A DNA stretch of 7,815 bases from Candidatus Aquidulcis frankliniae. Its GTDB lineage: Bacteria; Chloroflexota; Limnocylindria; Limnocylindrales; Limnocylindraceae. The stretch covers positions 1-7,815 of the forward strand of contig RFPZ01000054.1 of NCBI GenBank assembly GCA_009925905.1. The letters run 5' to 3'. A model generated the notes under the pieces. It did no database searches. It worked only from the letters and a program-made list of their open reading frames with translations, and was not told where the DNA came from. How positions within the stretch are numbered: the first letter of the stretch is position 1; every line of letters starts with the position of its first letter. A program made the position numbers and the translations under genes. Of the stretch, positions 5,873-7,815 are shown one piece after another.

Positions 5873-7669
5873 TTAGTTCGACGCGACGTCGAGTTCGTAG
5901 GCGTTCCAGACTGGGCCCCAGGCCGCGTGCTGGAGGTAACCGCTCACGCGGCTCGACACCAGGACGATGTCAAGCCAGTAGTGCAGCGGAATCGAGACCA
6001 CGTTGGTGGTCAAGAGGCTCTGCACCTCTGCCATGAGGGCATCCTGCTCGGCGACGTCGATTGAGGTCTTAATGGCCGCAAGCTTCTCGTCGAGCGCAGG
6101 AATGTTCACCATCTGGTCGTTGCCGCCACCGTTCTCGTTGGTCTGCGTCGAGTGGTACGTGTCGTACCCGCTCGGCTCGACCGACGTGATGCCGAAGGCG
6201 TGCAAGGCAACGTCAAACGTGCCATAGGCCAAGTTGCACTTGGTGCCGGCTGCAACGTCGGTGCGCTGACCGAAAAGCGTGCCGCTTGGAACCTGGTCAA
6301 CGATCGCCGTGATGCCGATCGTCTTGAGGTCCGCAGCAAGCAACTGCAGCTTGGCGCCTCGGGTTGGCTTCAGCGTGGTGCAGAAATCGAGGATCGCCTC
6401 ATCTCGGTCACCGTCGCCGTCGACATCCTTGTCGACCGTCCCGTTGTTGTTCGAGTCAGTCCAGCCGCCGTCGGCCAGAATCTGTGCAGCCTTGGTCAGG
6501 TCGTAGGCCTCCACTGCCTGCTCCTCGTAGAAGAAGAAGTCAGGGAGCTCCATGTTGGTTGCAACGAAACCAACGCCACCCTCGATCTGCTCGAGGTAGC
6601 GCTCTCGGTCAACTGCGGCCGAGATGGCTCGTCGGAGTTCAACGTCTGAGGCTGGGCAGCCACCACCGCGCGCCGCGCGGTTCGGAAGCACGCCGTCCGG
6701 ATCTGCTTCGGCTGGAGCGCCGTCTGAGCAGATGGTCTGCGAATGGTTTGGTCGCAGGAACTCAACCGTGAAGCTTGGGAACGGGCGCTGCTCGTCGCCA
6801 AGGTCCTTGGTTGGGGCGTACTGCGAACCATCGAGGTCGGTGACCATGTCGAGCTCACCGGCACGGAACTTAGCAACGCAGGTCTCTGGCGAACCACAGA
6901 CCACGTACTTCACTCGTGCAAGCTTCGACTGGCCTCCATTGCGAGGATCCTTCCAGTACGGGTTGCGAACCACCACGGTTTCAACACCAGGGGTTCGGCT
7001 CTCGTACTTGAACGCACCATTGGTTGGTACGTTTGGAAGATCCTTGGTGCGGTATCCCGCGCCGAGGAGCATGTCGTCCGACGTGTCGGTGGCAGGATTG
7101 CCGCCGACCGTGGTGCCGAGGGTGAACTTGCTGAAGTAGTGCTTCGGAGCAAAGGATGGACCGTACTTCAAGTTCTGATAGAGCTCAGAGTAGTGCACAG
7201 TCATGGTTGACCCTTCGCACACGATCTCCTTGATCTCCTGGGTTCCAACCTTCGACACAGCGGTGTTCTTCTCGTCGAGAATCCACTCGCGTGCGTACTG
7301 GAAGTCTGCGCAGGTGAGATCAACTCCGTCGGACCACTTCCATGGGCGGAGCTTCCAGGTAACGGTTGCGGCTGCGCCATCAACACCTGGAACCTGAATG
7401 CCGCCGTTCTCCTTCGTTGGGATTTCGGTGGCCATCCACGGCTCGAGCTCCAACTTCTCGTTGAGGCGGAGCAGACCGTCGCTGGTCATGCCGATGACGT
7501 TGCTTGACATCACCGTGCTGTAGTAGAAGGGGTTCAGGCTGTCGACGTCCTGATAGTCACCGATGAGCAACGTGGCTCCGGTAACCGTCGTTCCGGTCGA
7601 ACCGCCGCATGCCCCGGCGACCATCGCGGCAGCGACCGCGAAGGTTGCGAGTAGCGACCTCTTTCGCAT
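5873..7669 (-). CDS. Peptide/nickel-family ABC substrate-binding lipoprotein (SBP_bac_5)
   Basis: Extracytoplasmic receptor of the importer, 598 residues, longer than the ~540 of classical DppA/OppA. A longer frame runs to 7696, but the ATG at 7669 is chosen because AAGGAGG sits 6 bases before it and the product then begins with MRKR, a hydrophobic core and a lipobox-like AGAC with C21 as the likely lipid anchor, followed by a GGSTGTT linker. Family hallmarks: DSLNPFYYSTVMSSNVIGM (43-61), GLLRLNEKLELEPWMATE (65-82), WKLRPWKWSDGVDLTCADF (105-123), and the C-lobe with RRAISAAVDRERYLEQI (346-362) and AAQILADGGW (394-403). Oddities: an acidic DSNNNG...DVDGDGDRDE stretch (405-424) resembling a calcium loop, and eight cysteines besides the lipid one (120, 151, 258, 264, 314, 338, 430, 478). 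Ligand not identifiable; peptides are the default, but the family also binds nickel and oligosaccharides. First gene of the operon. Confidence 0.94.
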   Translation of the reverse strand: MRKRSLLATFAVAAAMVAGACGGSTGTTVTGATLLIGDYQDVDSLNPFYYSTVMSSNVIGMTSDGLLRLNEKLELEPWMATEIPTKENGGIQVPGVDGAAATVTWKLRPWKWSDGVDLTCADFQYAREWILDEKNTAVSKVGTQEIKEIVCEGSTMTVHYSELYQNLKYGPSFAPKHYFSKFTLGTTVGGNPATDTSDDMLLGAGYRTKDLPNVPTNGAFKYESRTPGVETVVVRNPYWKDPRNGGQSKLARVKYVVCGSPETCVAKFRAGELDMVTDLDGSQYAPTKDLGDEQRPFPSFTVEFLRPNHSQTICSDGAPAEADPDGVLPNRAARGGGCPASDVELRRAISAAVDRERYLEQIEGGVGFVATNMELPDFFFYEEQAVEAYDLTKAAQILADGGWTDSNNNGTVDKDVDGDGDRDEAILDFCTTLKPTRGAKLQLLAADLKTIGITAIVDQVPSGTLFGQRTDVAAGTKCNLAYGTFDVALHAFGITSVEPSGYDTYHSTQTNENGGGNDQMVNIPALDEKLAAIKTSIDVAEQDALMAEVQSLLTTNVVSIPLHYWLDIVLVSSRVSGYLQHAAWGPVWNAYELDVASN

Positions 7670-7675
7670 GTGTTT

Positions 7676-7682
7676 CCTCCTT
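7676..7682 (-). promoter_or_regulatory. Shine-Dalgarno sequence that fixes the binding-protein start
   Basis: AAGGAGG on the minus strand lies 6 bases (AAACAC) before the ATG at 7669. It is a near-perfect ribosome binding site at ideal spacing, and no comparable site precedes the upstream in-frame ATG at 7696, whose extra nine residues would put charged residues before the signal peptide. Confidence 0.85.
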
Positions 7683-7696
7683 ATCGGCAGACCCAA

Positions 7697-7815
7697 CTGG
7701 GCCGCCGTTCAGACTTGAAGCGCGATCTGCGCTTGGCGGAATCCTATCCGATCAAGCACGCGCATTACCAGAGGGGGAGCACAGGGTGGAGCATGGCGGG
7801 GTGTCGGGGATTGTT
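7697..7815 (-). other. Leader/promoter region of the transporter operon (no gene seen)
   Basis: No convincing gene lies in this stretch. On the minus strand TAGGAT (7741-7746) is a four-of-six match to a -10 box, but the sequence 17 bases upstream (GGTAAT, 7764-7769) is a poor -35, so the promoter is only suggested. It lies just upstream of the inverted repeat at 7718-7734, which would then overlap or follow the transcription start and could block initiation. Confidence 0.35.
7718..7734. promoter_or_regulatory. 17-bp inverted repeat in the operon leader, candidate operator
   Basis: AAGCGC (7718-7723), GATCT, GCGCTT (7729-7734): perfect 6-bp arms with a 5-base spacer, ~49 bases upstream of the binding-protein ATG. 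Its size and position suit a dimeric repressor site or a small mRNA leader hairpin. Nothing in the window encodes a regulator. No copy was noted elsewhere in the window. Confidence 0.4.

Noticed and set aside
7670..7696. Nine-codon upstream extension of the binding protein (ATG at 7696)
   Set aside because: No ribosome site precedes it, whereas AAGGAGG lies inside the extension at ideal spacing for the ATG at 7669, and a clean lipoprotein signal peptide begins there.
7793..7815. Start of a divergent plus-strand gene (ATG at 7793)
   Set aside because: Only seven codons are visible before the window ends and the purine-rich stretches upstream are at poor spacing (1 or 13 bases); cannot be judged.
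1..7815. CRISPR array, insertion sequence, tRNA, phage or defence genes
   Set aside because: No repeated spacers, terminal inverted repeats with a transposase, tRNA-like folds or defence motifs were seen; all long frames are explained by the importer, kinase and bioY end.

Overview
The window is GC-rich bacterial chromosome with dense, mostly overlapping genes. A lipoprotein substrate-binding subunit and actinobacterial-looking transporter sequences suggest a high-GC Actinomycetota or Chloroflexota-type organism, but no phylogenetic marker is present, so this is only an impression.

Layout. The first ~100 bases hold the 3' end of a plus-strand gene that resembles the biotin transporter subunit BioY. 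It is followed after 19 bases by a plus-strand FGGY-family carbohydrate kinase (118-1530) that lacks the first ~45-50 residues normally carrying the phosphate-binding DxGT loop. The rest of the window, from 1527 to ~7815, is one minus-strand operon for a peptide/nickel-family (Opp/Dpp) ABC importer, read right to left: leader with a 17-bp inverted repeat, substrate-binding lipoprotein (7669-5873), a 143-base spacer with a strong GC hairpin, permease 1 (OppB type), permease 2 (OppC type), ATPase 1 (OppD type) and ATPase 2 (OppF type). The last four genes are linked by three successive 4-base ATGA overlaps. The operon and the kinase converge and overlap tail to tail by 4 bases.

How it works together. 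The lipoprotein captures ligand outside the membrane, the two permeases form the channel, and the two ATPases, each with a C-terminal four-cysteine motif, drive import. The spacer hairpin probably lets the binding protein be made in excess over the membrane and ATPase subunits. The ligand cannot be read from sequence; peptides are the default for the family. The kinase is convergent, not co-transcribed, so a shared pathway is not supported.

Nothing here looks like a new defence, mobile or RNA-based system. The points most worth a second look are the kinase lacking its N-terminal ATP loop just after bioY, an acidic EF-hand-like loop and eight cysteines in the binding protein, a cysteine-bearing insertion in the external loop of permease 1, and lysine/alanine-rich tails on the ATPases.
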